The notes beneath the pieces were generated by a model. It worked only from the letters and a program-made list of their open reading frames with translations, was not told the origin of the DNA and did not search any database. A program made the position numbers and the translations under genes. Positions 47,741-56,539 of a DNA stretch of 64,000 bases are shown one piece after another (position 1 is the stretch's first letter; each line of letters begins with the position of its first letter). Source of the DNA: Atribacterota bacterium. GTDB taxonomy: Bacteria > Atribacterota > Atribacteria > Atribacterales > Caldatribacteriaceae. The stretch is from the NCBI GenBank assembly GCA_039638595.1, contig JBDIWM010000004.1:23938-87937 (forward strand). Reading direction: 5' to 3'.

Positions 47741-47957
47741 GGTAAACCTCTTCACCCAGATCACCACATAAAAAGGGTTGATGACTACTACGCATTCCGT
47801 AGAAGCCATCAACCCCTAAAAAGGCAATTCGGATTACCCCCGAAAGCTTTATCCCAAGAAAAATTATAACATTCTTTCCTAATTTTTCCAGCACCACCCC
47901 GTATCAGTAATGTCCCCCTTGGAAACGCTTCCCACGTTTATTGAAGATTGAATTTTT

Positions 47958-49010
47958 TCAAGAAATATCTTTCTCCAAAGGCAAAAAAACCTGCACAACC
48001 ACTTCTCCTTCGACACCAAAACTTACCTCCATTTTACCTCCCACTCTTTGCAGTGCCTTTTCTATAAGGTAAATACCCAGGCTTTTTCCTGGAAGCTCTT
48101 TCATTTTGCGAAAATGTTCCCATTTTGCAAGAAGTTCTTGGGCGGAAATATTCTCAGGAAGGGCGTTGCAAAATACAAGAACGAGATAATCGCCTTCAAG
48201 AGCCCAGGAAAGAGTGACGGTACCCTTTGGGGGACTGAATTTCACCGCGTTGGAAAAGAGATTCGAAAACAGGAGATAAAAATCACCCCGGGAAAGAGCG
48301 ACACTTTTAGAGGAATCGCCTAAAAACGGTACATATTGCCAGCGTAACTTTTTTTGGGCTATCTCCTCCTGCCAATTTTTTTCTACCAGGGCTATGACTT
48401 CGGTAACGTCCCTCCAGGAAATATGCCCTCTTCTTTGTAAAAGGGATAGGCTGCGGAAATTGTTCAGAGTTTCTTCCAAACGAACAATCTGTTCCTGGAG
48501 CTTCAATACGGTTTCCCTCTTTTCAGGTACAATCTCGTCTTGCAAAATCTGGACATACCCTTTAAGAATGGTCAAGGGCGTTTTCAACTCATGCCCCAAA
48601 GCCGTAAGGAAAAACTGAATTTCGGAAAACCATTGCGTGGCATCAGGCGAACTATCAAAAACAAAGAGAACAGCCTCTTCAATGGGACAAGAAAGGAGAC
48701 GATATTCTTTCCCGCCAAGACGGAGTGTGGTGTTTTCTTCTAAAACGATCTGCCCCACAAAAGGGAATTCATGAATCCACCGTGGCACACTCGAAAATGG
48801 GATACCCGTGACTCGAAAAAATTCTCCATTGGCCGTAAAAGTCTGTGATGTGACCAAAAAACACAAAGCAGGCTTTTGAAGGCAGTCGAAAATATCCAGA
48901 ATTTCCGCTAGTCGGTCTCGACACTCTCTTTCGCCAACGGCATTCTTTTTATCCCTCTCACTTCGCTTCGGAATCAGGAAGGCAAAAAGCTTACGCCGCA
49001 GGAGGTTCAA
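47958..49010 (-). CDS. Sensor histidine kinase
   Basis: About 350 residues. A PAS-like N-terminal half is followed by HisKA with FLTALGHELKTPLTILKGYV (H-box), a dimerisation coiled coil, and the HATPase domain: N-box LLFSNLFSNAVKFSPP and G-box GKSLGIYLIEKALQRVGG. No membrane helix is visible, so it is probably cytoplasmic, though the true start is unsure (TTG at 49010 proposed; earlier frames lie inside the response-regulator gene). It overlaps the regulator by 20 bases, forming a PhoR/PhoB-like pair. The signal is unknown. Confidence 0.88.
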   Translation of the reverse strand: MNLLRRKLFAFLIPKRSERDKKNAVGERECRDRLAEILDIFDCLQKPALCFLVTSQTFTANGEFFRVTGIPFSSVPRWIHEFPFVGQIVLEENTTLRLGGKEYRLLSCPIEEAVLFVFDSSPDATQWFSEIQFFLTALGHELKTPLTILKGYVQILQDEIVPEKRETVLKLQEQIVRLEETLNNFRSLSLLQRRGHISWRDVTEVIALVEKNWQEEIAQKKLRWQYVPFLGDSSKSVALSRGDFYLLFSNLFSNAVKFSPPKGTVTLSWALEGDYLVLVFCNALPENISAQELLAKWEHFRKMKELPGKSLGIYLIEKALQRVGGKMEVSFGVEGEVVVQVFLPLEKDIS

Positions 49011-49695
49011 AACGGTACCCCACTCCCCGCACAGTAACGATAAAACTCCCCATTTCGCCAAGTTTTTTGCGTAGATTCGTAATGTACACATCCACAATGC
49101 GATCCGAAACAAAATTTTCCTCTCCCCACACTCGATTGAGAATCATTTCCCGAGAAAATACTCGCCGAGGGTTTCGCATCAAAAGTTCCATGATTTTAAA
49201 CTCCCGGAAAGAAAGGTCAACTGTGTCTTGATTGACCCGCAAGGTCAACTCATCCCCGTTGAGGACCAGATCCCCCATGCGATAGATTCGTCCATGCTCC
49301 ACAATCTTTTCTGTTAAACGTTCCAAACGTCGTTTGACTACCCGAACACGAGCCAGTAATTCCCGTAAATCGAAGGGTTTCGTAATGTAGTCCTCGGCAC
49401 CCAGTTCCAAACCTACAACCACATCAACCGGATCATCTTTGGCCGTTAGCATGATCACGGGGACATCGCAAAAACGGGAATCCCTTTTTAAATATTTAAA
49501 GAGCTCAATTCCATCAATACCAGGTAACATCAGGTCTAAGAGGATAAGGTCTGGGACTTCCATGGTTGGCAACTGTTCTAAAAACTCTTCAGCACTCCCG
49601 AAGGAACGGATATCGAAACCCTCTTTATGGAGGAAATAGGTCACAAGTTGAGCAATTTCAGCTTCATCTTCGATCAGAACAATTCGAAAGCTCAT
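48991..49695 (-). CDS. OmpR/PhoB-family response regulator
   Basis: A 234-residue two-domain regulator. Receiver: IVLIEDEAEIAQLV (acidic pair), LILLDLMLPGIDG (phosphoacceptor Asp), VIMLTAKDD and GAEDYITKPFDLREL (Lys). The C-terminal winged helix reads VDLSFREFKIMELLMRNP and VDVYITNLRKKLGE, ending TVRGVGYRFE. The ATG at 49695 is chosen with GGTGAGG just upstream; an in-frame start at 49725 adds ten residues. It is the first gene of the two-component operon. Targets are unknown; the divergent isomerase gene is a candidate by position only. Confidence 0.93.
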   Translation of the reverse strand: MSFRIVLIEDEAEIAQLVTYFLHKEGFDIRSFGSAEEFLEQLPTMEVPDLILLDLMLPGIDGIELFKYLKRDSRFCDVPVIMLTAKDDPVDVVVGLELGAEDYITKPFDLRELLARVRVVKRRLERLTEKIVEHGRIYRMGDLVLNGDELTLRVNQDTVDLSFREFKIMELLMRNPRRVFSREMILNRVWGEENFVSDRIVDVYITNLRKKLGEMGSFIVTVRGVGYRFEPPAA

Positions 49696-49774
49696 CCTCA
49701 CCACCAACACTTTTTCCAAACTCAAAAAAAACGGTAAAGGAACTGTGGAATCTTACCCGTATCTTTTTGAAAAG

Positions 49775-49803
49775 AGTATACCAGAAAACGGAATCCTGAT
49801 AAA
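49775..49803 (-). promoter_or_regulatory. Candidate promoter of the two-component operon
   Basis: On the minus strand, -10 TATACT with a weak -35 TTTATC at 17 bases, about 80 bases before the response-regulator start. It shares its intergenic space with a divergent isomerase promoter. Confidence 0.45.
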
Positions 49804-49806
49804 TGC

Positions 49807-49834
49807 TTAATCAACCATGGAAGTATGGTAATAT
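49807..49834 (+). promoter_or_regulatory. Candidate promoter of the isomerase gene
   Basis: On the plus strand, TTAATC and TAATAT are separated by 16 bases, about 70 bases before the TTG start. It is the only plausible site in the divergent spacer, but the match is weak. It sits within a few bases of the opposing two-component promoter, so the two may interfere. Confidence 0.3.
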
Positions 49835-49906
49835 ATTGGTGTTAAAAAGATGCTCCATCCAAAGTTAAAGTTTTTTAATATTAATCGTACAAAGGGGGTA
49901 TTTCTT

Positions 49907-51310
49907 TTGAAACAGGCACTGGGACTCATCGTCGGTAACCGCGGTTTCTTTCCCGATGAATTAGCTCGAGAGGGCAGGGAAAAGATGATGGCCATTCTGG
50001 AAAAGATGGGTTTTGAAGTTGTAACCCTCACGCCTCAGGACACCAAATTTGGAACGGTGGAAACTTGGGAAGACGCTCAAAAATGTGCCCGCCTCTTTGA
50101 CGAAAATCGTAAAAAGATAAGCGGGATTGTGGTGACCCTCCCCAATTTTGGCGACGAAAAAGGTGTGGCATACGCCATTCGCCATTCGGGTCTACAGGTA
50201 CCGGTTCTCGTCCATGCCTTTCCAGACAAAACTTCAGCTTTGGATGTCAAAAACCGTCGAGATAGCTTCTGCGGGAAGATGTCGGTATGCAATAATCTCA
50301 GACAGTTTGGAATTCCCTTCTCCTTGACCAGCTTCCACACCGAAGACCCAGACAGCGAAAATTTTCGCGAAGACATGGAATGGTTTGCCGGGGTGTGCCG
50401 GGTGATACAGGGACTCAAAAATGTAAAGGTAGGAGCAATTGGCGCCCGTCCCAATGCTTTCAACACCGTTCGCTATTCGGAAAAAATGCTTGAGGGATAC
50501 GGTATTTCAGTAGAAGTCGCCGATTTGTCGGAAATCCTGGGCAAGATGGAAAGACTCAAAGACGGTGACCCACTCGTCCAAGAAAAGGTCAAAGAAATTA
50601 AGGACTATATCGATACCTCCTTGGTTCCAGAAGAAGCGCTGGTTAAAATGGGCAAATTGAAAGTGGTGCTCGAAGAATGGGTGCAAGAAACCGGGGTATC
50701 GCTCCTTGCCTTTCAGTGTTGGACCTCTATCGAAGAAAATTTCGGGATCATGCCCTGCACGGTGATGAGCATGTTCAGCGAAAACCGTATTCCTTCGGCT
50801 TGTGAAGTTGACGTTACCGGAAGTTTAAGCATGTACGCCCTGCAGCTTGCCTCCCAGAAACCTTCAGCCCTGGTGGACTGGAATAATAATGTTGACGATG
50901 ATCCAGATAAAGCCATCCTCTTTCATTGCAGCAACTTCCCAAAGTCACTTCTTGAAAATGCACGCATGGGCTTTGGAGATATTATTTCCTCGACGTTACC
51001 CAAAGAGAATGCCTACGGTACCTGTTACGGCATGATTCCTCAGGGACCACTCACACTGTGCCGCCTGACTACCGATGACCTGAATGGTATAACCGGTTAC
51101 ATCGCCGAAGGAGAAATCACGGGTGAAAAACTTGAAACCTTTGGTGGCGTGGGAATCGCCAGGATTGACGCATTGCAGGATTTACTTACCTTCATCTGCG
51201 AAAGAGGTTTTGAACACCACGTCGCTATGAACCTATCCCTGGTGGGGGATATCCTTTTCGAAGCTTTCGACAAATACCTTGGTTTCGACATCTACTGGCA
51301 CGGAGAGTAG
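49907..51310 (+). CDS. L-fucose/L-arabinose isomerase-family protein
   Basis: A 467-residue ketol-isomerase-fold protein of the FucI/AraA superfamily. It opens LKQALGLIVGNRGFFPDELA; the middle has TLPNFGDEKGVAYAIRHSG and VGAIGARPNAFNTVRYSEKM; later FQCWTSIEENFGIMPCTVM and PSACEVDVTGSLSMYALQL carry the Glu/Asp and His-like metal region (CEVD motif). The TTG at 49907 is chosen, with GGGGGT eight bases upstream; an ATG at 49850 has no clear site. This is the only intact gene on the plus strand. It converges on the sugar ABC operon, so it probably isomerises the imported sugar; which sugar cannot be told. Confidence 0.82.
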   Translation: MKQALGLIVGNRGFFPDELAREGREKMMAILEKMGFEVVTLTPQDTKFGTVETWEDAQKCARLFDENRKKISGIVVTLPNFGDEKGVAYAIRHSGLQVPVLVHAFPDKTSALDVKNRRDSFCGKMSVCNNLRQFGIPFSLTSFHTEDPDSENFREDMEWFAGVCRVIQGLKNVKVGAIGARPNAFNTVRYSEKMLEGYGISVEVADLSEILGKMERLKDGDPLVQEKVKEIKDYIDTSLVPEEALVKMGKLKVVLEEWVQETGVSLLAFQCWTSIEENFGIMPCTVMSMFSENRIPSACEVDVTGSLSMYALQLASQKPSALVDWNNNVDDDPDKAILFHCSNFPKSLLENARMGFGDIISSTLPKENAYGTCYGMIPQGPLTLCRLTTDDLNGITGYIAEGEITGEKLETFGGVGIARIDALQDLLTFICERGFEHHVAMNLSLVGDILFEAFDKYLGFDIYWHGE

Positions 51311-51315
51311 TAAAA

Positions 51316-51343
51316 AAGAGCCTGGAATAGCTTCCAGGCTCTT
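51316..51343 (-). terminator. Rho-independent terminator of the sugar ABC operon
   Basis: A 12-base perfect stem (AAGAGCCTGGAA and TTCCAGGCTCTT) with a TAGC/GCTA loop. On the minus strand the stem is followed by a run of six T, a textbook terminator for the operon ending at 51342. On the plus strand the stem begins six bases after the isomerase stop but lacks a long T-run, so it may terminate weakly in that direction too. Confidence 0.9.
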
Positions 51344-51512
51344 ATCCCGTTATCACCAGAATGGCGAGGAAAACCAGGCTTCCTGCAGTGGCGACATAAA
51401 GTGGCACATATTGTTCCAGGAAACGCACCCATATAAGGTGCAAGCCAAACATAATCGAAATTCCATAAAAGAATCGGTCCCAGAGGTTGGTTTTAAAAGG
51501 AAAAATACGCAC
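51342..51512 (-). CDS. 56-residue membrane protein of the sugar ABC operon
   Basis: A small protein, start GTG at 51512 with a perfect AGGAGG six bases upstream, reading MRIFPFKTNLWDRFFYG and two membrane helices (ISIMFGLHLIWVRFLEQY region and VPLYVATAGSLVFLAILVI). It begins 11 bases after the permease gene and ends at the terminator, so it is the last gene of the operon. I do not recognise a named family. The strong ribosome-binding site, placement and hydrophobic pattern support a real gene, perhaps an accessory subunit of the transporter. Confidence 0.72.
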   Translation of the reverse strand: MRIFPFKTNLWDRFFYGISIMFGLHLIWVRFLEQYVPLYVATAGSLVFLAILVITG

Positions 51513-51522
51513 GGCCTTCCTC

Positions 51523-52353
51523 CTAATCTTTGACTGCTCCAAAGGTCAAACCAGCGATAATATGTTTCTGGGCAATTCCAATGAAGACAATCGCCGGAAT
51601 GAGGCAGACTACCGAAACCGCAGCCATTTCTCCCCAGTTCGTTCCAATCACTGTGACAAATTCGGCCAAACCTGTAGTAATGGTTCGAGAACGGACGCTG
51701 GTGAGGATGGCAGCAAAAAGGTACTCATTCCAGGCAAAAATCCAGTTTAAAATCGCCGTAACCATGATTCCTGGTTTAGCCAGAGGAATGATCACATGCC
51801 ACAAAAGCCCCCAAAGAGAACACCCATCAATTAACGCCGCTTCATCAAGTTCCTTAGGAATTCCATCCATCATCCCCTTTAAGAGCCATATGGCAAAAGG
51901 GAGATTAAAAATGCAGTACAGAAGAACGAGACCAAACTGACTATCCCGCAATCCCAAACGGGTAAACATGAGAAAGAAAGGAACAATGAACACTGCCGGA
52001 GGCGCCATACGGTTGGTAATGGTCCAAAAAAAGAGGTTATTGGAACCAGGAACTCGAAAGCGGGAAAAGGCATAGGTGGCAAGGACCGCCAGGCATACTA
52101 CAAGCAGGGTATTACCTGAAGCGATGAGCAGAGAATTAACCAGATACCTCCCATACACGTCCTGGAAGAAAGGACGGTAGTAGTTTGGGCTATAAAAGGA
52201 AGTTTGAATTAAGCGGGGACCAAGAAATACCTCTAACCTGCTACGAGCGGAAACCACAAACATCCAGTAAATAGGAAAGAGAGTAGCCACAGCGATGAGA
52301 ATACACACCAAATACACAAAGAACATTCTCCAGGTCTTTTTTCCACCACCCAT
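51523..52353 (-). CDS. Sugar ABC transporter permease, MalG type
   Basis: A 276-residue inner-membrane permease of a CUT1 carbohydrate importer with six predicted helices. It starts [20 protein letters not shown] and carries the cytoplasmic EAA loop [20 protein letters not shown] with [20 protein letters not shown], which couples to the ATPase. It abuts the MalF-type permease. No ATP-binding subunit is encoded nearby, so a shared MsmK-like ATPase elsewhere is expected. Confidence 0.93.
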   Translation of the reverse strand: MGGGKKTWRMFFVYLVCILIAVATLFPIYWMFVVSARSRLEVFLGPRLIQTSFYSPNYYRPFFQDVYGRYLVNSLLIASGNTLLVVCLAVLATYAFSRFRVPGSNNLFFWTITNRMAPPAVFIVPFFLMFTRLGLRDSQFGLVLLYCIFNLPFAIWLLKGMMDGIPKELDEAALIDGCSLWGLLWHVIIPLAKPGIMVTAILNWIFAWNEYLFAAILTSVRSRTITTGLAEFVTVIGTNWGEMAAVSVVCLIPAIVFIGIAQKHIIAGLTFGAVKD

Positions 52354-53223
52354 TTAGGCTGCCTCCCGTGAGGAAGAGATAAACGTCAAAAGCAAGAAAC
52401 AGATGATTATGGTAAGATATAGAAGGAAAAGCGACATGGCTGAACTATATCCATATTCCATCGACTGCAGCACCAGTCGTACCAGGTGAATGCTCACATA
52501 GCGAGTGGCCGTTCCCGGACCACCACTGGTAAGCATCCAGACTTCATCGAAAACCCGGAAGGTGTCCATAACTCGAATAAAGAGCGTGGTGAGAAGAACC
52601 GGCTTAAGCAGCGGAATGGTCACGTAACGGAACGTTTGCCAGCGGTTGGCTCCATCAACCAGTGCAGCTTCATACGGCTGATTGGGTAACGAAGTGAGTC
52701 CGGCCATAAAGGTTAACACCACAAAAGGGGTCCAGTGCCAGATATCGACAAGCACCGTGGTAAAGAACGCTTGATTGGCACTGATACCCATATTATATTC
52801 GATACCAACCTTCCGAAAAAGAAAAGGAAGCGGTCCAAAATCTGGATTGGTGATGAGTACCCAGATACTCCCAATGGTGATGGGTGCCATGGCTAAAGGG
52901 AGGGTCATAATGGTTCGAAAAATACCTTTTCCTTTAAAGTTAAGTGTGAGGAGGTTGGCAATGAAAAGCCCCAGGGGAAGTTCAATACCACAACATAGCG
53001 CCACAAAGGTAAGCCCCAAACGAAGCGATCTTAAAAAATCCGGGTCAAAAACCAGCTTTCGAAAGTTATCGAACCCTGTGTAACGAAAGGGAACCTTGGC
53101 AAACACGTTGTATTTAAACGCACTTAAATAAATGACATAAATAACCGGAATAACCCCAATAAAAATCATTAAAAAGAGTGTGGGGGCGATAAGCCCCCAC
53201 ACCTGCTTTCGGTTCTCCTTCAC
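52354..53223 (-). CDS. Sugar ABC transporter permease, MalF type
   Basis: A 289-residue CUT1 permease with six predicted helices (GLIAPTLFLMIFIGVIPVIY at the start). The EAA loop reads NQPYEAALVDGANRWQTFRY followed by VTIPLLKPVLLTTLFIRVMD. It is the heterodimer partner of the downstream MalG-type permease and lies 15 bases after the binding-protein gene. Confidence 0.93.
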   Translation of the reverse strand: MKENRKQVWGLIAPTLFLMIFIGVIPVIYVIYLSAFKYNVFAKVPFRYTGFDNFRKLVFDPDFLRSLRLGLTFVALCCGIELPLGLFIANLLTLNFKGKGIFRTIMTLPLAMAPITIGSIWVLITNPDFGPLPFLFRKVGIEYNMGISANQAFFTTVLVDIWHWTPFVVLTFMAGLTSLPNQPYEAALVDGANRWQTFRYVTIPLLKPVLLTTLFIRVMDTFRVFDEVWMLTSGGPGTATRYVSIHLVRLVLQSMEYGYSSAMSLFLLYLTIIICFLLLTFISSSREAA

Positions 53224-53238
53224 CGTTTCCTTCCTCCA

Positions 53239-54666
53239 CTAATAGCCCAGGTCTTCCATCAAGGCATCGACCTCTTTAGCCAGTTCATCCAGCGCGTCTT
53301 CCGGAGCAATTTCGCCGGCTACCGCTTTGGAAACCCACTTGAGGTACACCTCATTGAGCGGACGGTGCATGGGCAGAGCCGGAGCACCAGCAAAGAGAGC
53401 TCCTGCATCTTTCAACATGGTGAAGTACCCACCAGTCTGAGCATCAAGGTCTTTCACCAGAGGATCTTCAAAGGTGGATTTCCGTACCACTCTGGTTGCC
53501 ATCTTGGCGAATTCGCCCTGCCACTCTTTGCGCATGCACCACTGAATAAAGAGCCAGGCTGCCTCTTTATTCTTGGCACTATGGGGAATCCCCAGAGCAC
53601 CACCATCGTAGTACCCGATGTACCCTTTGCCAGCCTTGACTTCATCCATCACCCCAGGTGCAGTCGGAGGCAGCGCAACGGCAATTTTCCCGACTACTGC
53701 AGATTTTGAAGCATCGGTAGCAATCCAACCCAGGTTCTCAAGGTAAATAATTCCCTGAGCAATCTTCCCGGCACCAAAAACAGCTCCAGTTTCGTCCCAG
53801 GTGTAGGTACGGACTCCCGGAGGCGCATACTGCAACATATCGACGTACCAGCGGAATGCCTTCTTGGCCTTTTCACTATTGAGCGTTCCACCCTTGTCAA
53901 CGTTGGCTCTCATGTTCTCCAAATTAATACCCCAGTTGTAGACACCCCATGCCGGCCAGATGGTCTCGCACATCTCATACGCCACACAGGGGTGAGTCTT
54001 AGCCTGAGCTACATGACCATAAAGTTCAATCCCCTTCTCTTTACCGTACTCGGTGAAGAACTTGGCGATATCGGTGTACTGTTCCCAGGTGGTGGGCACA
54101 GCCAGGTCATATCCATACTTTGCTTTGAAAGCAGCCTGAATTTCGGGATCGTTGAAAAGGTCAGTACGGTAAATGTACGATTTTAAGAACGCCTCAAAGG
54201 GAATTCCATAAATATTGCCATCAGCGTCTTTGAAATAGTTGATGAACGAAGTGAAATCAGCCAGGTCAAAATCGGGATGGGTAATGTTGGCATTGTCAAT
54301 GAAAGAGTTGAGACTGGTTAACCATTTTTGCGCCAGATACGCATAGATGATATCTTGCTCTACATAGATGAAATCGTAAATTCCGGCACCGGACTGAAGA
54401 TCCTGGATGCTCTTGTTGTACATCTCGTCCCAGGAAGTGACTTCGAATTCTACTTTGATGCCAGTGAGCTTTTCAAACTCTGGTGCTGCCACTTCCACCA
54501 TGGCCTTGGAAGGAGGAGTGCTCTCCGAAATACCACGAATCACAACACCTTTATATGGCTCAGCTGCCTTCTGCCACCACTCAGGATTATTGACTGCTGC
54601 AAAACACCAGGAAGACGCAAAAACCAAAACACCCACAAGAAGAATCACAACTCCAAGTTTCTTCAT
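53239..54666 (-). CDS. Extracellular solute-binding protein, family 1
   Basis: A 475-residue periplasmic or lipoprotein-like sugar-binding protein. Signal peptide (residues 1-23, VVILLVGVLVFASSWCFA; a Cys at 21 lies close to the cleavage site). The mature part begins near AVNNPEWWQKAAEPYKG and has the family-1 pattern EFEKLTGIKVEFEVTSWDEM with Trp/Tyr-rich ligand loops. It is preceded by GGAGAGG and followed by the two permeases. The ligand is probably an oligosaccharide or polyol; it is not determinable here. Confidence 0.92.
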   Translation of the reverse strand: MKKLGVVILLVGVLVFASSWCFAAVNNPEWWQKAAEPYKGVVIRGISESTPPSKAMVEVAAPEFEKLTGIKVEFEVTSWDEMYNKSIQDLQSGAGIYDFIYVEQDIIYAYLAQKWLTSLNSFIDNANITHPDFDLADFTSFINYFKDADGNIYGIPFEAFLKSYIYRTDLFNDPEIQAAFKAKYGYDLAVPTTWEQYTDIAKFFTEYGKEKGIELYGHVAQAKTHPCVAYEMCETIWPAWGVYNWGINLENMRANVDKGGTLNSEKAKKAFRWYVDMLQYAPPGVRTYTWDETGAVFGAGKIAQGIIYLENLGWIATDASKSAVVGKIAVALPPTAPGVMDEVKAGKGYIGYYDGGALGIPHSAKNKEAAWLFIQWCMRKEWQGEFAKMATRVVRKSTFEDPLVKDLDAQTGGYFTMLKDAGALFAGAPALPMHRPLNEVYLKWVSKAVAGEIAPEDALDELAKEVDALMEDLGY

Positions 54667-54754
54667 GGCTTTAAACCACCTCTCCTTTCAAATATGGTTT
54701 CCATACGATGAACCTGACCCGCACACTTTTAGTTCCTCTTCCTCTATCACCCCC

Positions 54755-55531
54755 TTAAACCATAGTATATCCGCCGTCCATAACGAGAACACTTCCCGTC
54801 ATATAGGAGGAAGCGTTGGAAGCTAGAAAGACGCAGGGGCCTTTAATTTCCTCAGGTCTTCCCAATCGTTTCATGGGCGTGAGTTCCCGCCACAATTTGG
54901 CATACTCTGGATATTGCAAGAGCAAATCCTCAACAAGCTTGGTCTCCATGTACCCCGGAGCAATGGTATTGACGCGAACATTATATGGCGCCCATTCCAT
55001 AGCCAGAGATTTGGTCAGCATGATTACCGCACCTTTGGAAGCATTGTAGTGGGACTGGGGTTGGGGAACATTCGCCGCGATACCAGACATGGAAGAAATG
55101 GTGATGATGCTCCCCTTTTTCCGTTTAATCATTTCCCGACCCACTGCCTGACAACACAGAAAAACTCCCGTAAGGTTAATGGAAATGACCCGATTCCAGT
55201 CTTCAAGGGACATGTCTTCTGCCTTCACCCACTGTCCAACCCCAGCCGAAGCGACAAGAATATCAATTTTCCCAAAAGTATCGACCGTTTTTTGCACCAT
55301 CGCTTCTACCTGATCTTGTTTGGTCACATCAACCTGTATTATTAAAGACTGCATTCCGAACGTTCCAATCTCCTGGGCAACATCCTTCGCTTTTTCTAAG
55401 TTCACATCCGCCACCACCACTGAAGCCCCAGCTTCAGCAAGGGCCAGGCTCATCTCCCGACCCAAACCCTGCGCACCACCAGTAACAATGGCTACCTCTC
55501 CATGAAGGTCAAACAGCTCCTGGACAGCCAA
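54755..55531 (-). CDS. Short-chain dehydrogenase/reductase
   Basis: A classical SDR of 258 residues. NAD(P) motif TGGAQGLGREMSLALAEAG, acidic VVVADVNLEKAKD (Asp favouring NAD), NAG-like ASAGVGQ, catalytic Ser in ISSMSGI, and YNASKGAVIMLTKSLA (Tyr-Lys). It ends SYMTGSVLVMDGGYTMV. It leads the sugar ABC operon, so it probably oxidises or reduces the imported sugar, alcohol or derived acid. The start is a TTG with GGATGAT upstream. It lies about 37 bases after the tRNA-Pro. Confidence 0.92.
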   Translation of the reverse strand: MAVQELFDLHGEVAIVTGGAQGLGREMSLALAEAGASVVVADVNLEKAKDVAQEIGTFGMQSLIIQVDVTKQDQVEAMVQKTVDTFGKIDILVASAGVGQWVKAEDMSLEDWNRVISINLTGVFLCCQAVGREMIKRKKGSIITISSMSGIAANVPQPQSHYNASKGAVIMLTKSLAMEWAPYNVRVNTIAPGYMETKLVEDLLLQYPEYAKLWRELTPMKRLGRPEEIKGPCVFLASNASSYMTGSVLVMDGGYTMV

Positions 55532-55567
55532 AAAGAATCATCCCCTTTTTCCTCAATTGTTTAAGAG

Positions 55568-55645
55568 TGGTCGGGGCGAGCCGATTTGAACGGCCGACCA
55601 CTCGCACCCCAAACGAGTGCGCTTGCCAGGCTGCGCCACGCCCCG
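55568..55645 (-). tRNA. tRNA-Pro, anticodon UGG
   Basis: A complete cloverleaf on the minus strand: acceptor CGGGGCG pairing with CGCCCCG, D-stem GCGC/GCGC, anticodon stem CTCGT/GCGAG around a TTGGGGT loop (anticodon TGG), T-arm GGCCG-TTCAAAT-CGGCT, discriminator A and an encoded CCA (55568-55570). It has its own promoter upstream. Confidence 0.96.
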
Positions 55646-55676
55646 ACAGCGGCAAAGACTTTGCAAGACCTCATTC

Positions 55677-55705
55677 ATTATACCAAGGTGACCACGCTTC
55701 TTCAA
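55677..55705 (-). promoter_or_regulatory. Promoter of tRNA-Pro
   Basis: On the minus strand, -35 TTGAAG and a perfect -10 TATAAT with a 17-base spacer, ending 32 bases before the tRNA. Transcription may continue into the SDR/sugar operon, because no terminator is visible between the tRNA and 55531. Confidence 0.75.
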
Positions 55706-55707
55706 GG

Positions 55708-55743
55708 TCATTTACAATTTCATTTACAATTCCAAATACAATT
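55708..55743 (-). repeat. Three tandem 12-base AT-rich repeats upstream of the tRNA promoter
   Basis: Two perfect copies of TCATTTACAATT and one diverged copy (CCAAATACAATT), read on the plus strand, placed head to tail between the lplA stop and the tRNA-Pro -35 box. The position immediately upstream of a stable-RNA promoter is that of an UP element; curved DNA or a short regulator site is also possible. Confidence 0.55.
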
Positions 55744-55744
55744 C

Positions 55745-56539
55745 TCACCGTTCTTCATGGTAGGAAGAAAGAAGGTATTTCTCCCTTAAAATAGCCTGAT
55801 TTCGCTCTTCCTCTTCCTCTTTCCAGTTATCCTTTTTCACCACAACTCCCCACCATTTACCGAAACTTTCGATGATTGCCTGTTCAATCTCAATTCGCCA
55901 CTCTACGCCAAAACCCATCTCCGTAAGGCTAAGGAAATTCTTTTCCAGTTCCTGCAAAACAACCTCTTTTTCCCGAAAACACGACGCAAATCGTTCCCGA
56001 TCGATGCGAAAGGGCAAAGAAACCTGAAAAAGACTCCCCCCTCGACCTCGAGCCTGAGCTATTCCAGCAATTTTTTTGCCGCCTACCGTGAGTTCATGGG
56101 GAAAGGTCAGCGAAAAACAGGCCGGTGAAGCAAGATAAAGAGGAATATTCATGATTTCTTGATCAACCGGTATACCCAAACCTTTCAGAGCCTCCTGTAA
56201 GACGCTTTTGAATTCCCGGTAAGCTTGGCGAGGTGAAAGGGGGTTCCCAGGAAGAGCAAGACTCAGGGTCACTTCCTCTCCGTGCAGAATTGCTCTGCCC
56301 CCCGTCGGTCGACGTACCAGAGGAATATTGTGAGATTTTAGGTATTCCCGGTTGATTCCTTCCGTTTTCTGGAACCTTCCCACCGAAAGCGTCTCTTCCT
56401 GCCACCGAAAGAAACGGAGCACTACAGTCTCACTTCTGGCGAGACCCTCCCACAGGACCTCATCACGACTCATATTCTCAAAGCCGGAAAGAGGGGGATC
56501 AAAGAGTACTCGCAGCGTTTTTTCTCTAAACACTTGCAA
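55745..56539 (-). CDS. lplA: Lipoate-protein ligase A-type enzyme
   Basis: A 264-residue LplA/LipM-fold acyltransferase that attaches lipoate or octanoate to a Lys of GcvH or E2 proteins. Seen: LRFFRWQEETLSVGRFQ, VRRPTGGRAILHGEEVTLSL (the RRxTGGRAVxH motif) and the catalytic Lys region GKKIAGIAQARGRGG. It is the last gene of the nfn-lpd-gcvH operon and overlaps gcvH by 14 bases; its natural substrate is very likely that GcvH. Confidence 0.9.
   Translation of the reverse strand: MQVFREKTLRVLFDPPLSGFENMSRDEVLWEGLARSETVVLRFFRWQEETLSVGRFQKTEGINREYLKSHNIPLVRRPTGGRAILHGEEVTLSLALPGNPLSPRQAYREFKSVLQEALKGLGIPVDQEIMNIPLYLASPACFSLTFPHELTVGGKKIAGIAQARGRGGSLFQVSLPFRIDRERFASCFREKEVVLQELEKNFLSLTEMGFGVEWRIEIEQAIIESFGKWWGVVVKKDNWKEEEEERNQAILREKYLLSSYHEER

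Noticed and set aside
47697..47897. A 66-codon minus-strand frame upstream of the MutS-like remnant
   Set aside because: It overlaps the start of the MutS-like remnant in another frame, lacks a ribosome-binding site and has no recognisable motif; treated as chance.
55568..55645. tRNA-Pro as an integration (att) site
   Set aside because: No integrase gene nearby and no second copy of the tRNA 3' end was seen in the window.
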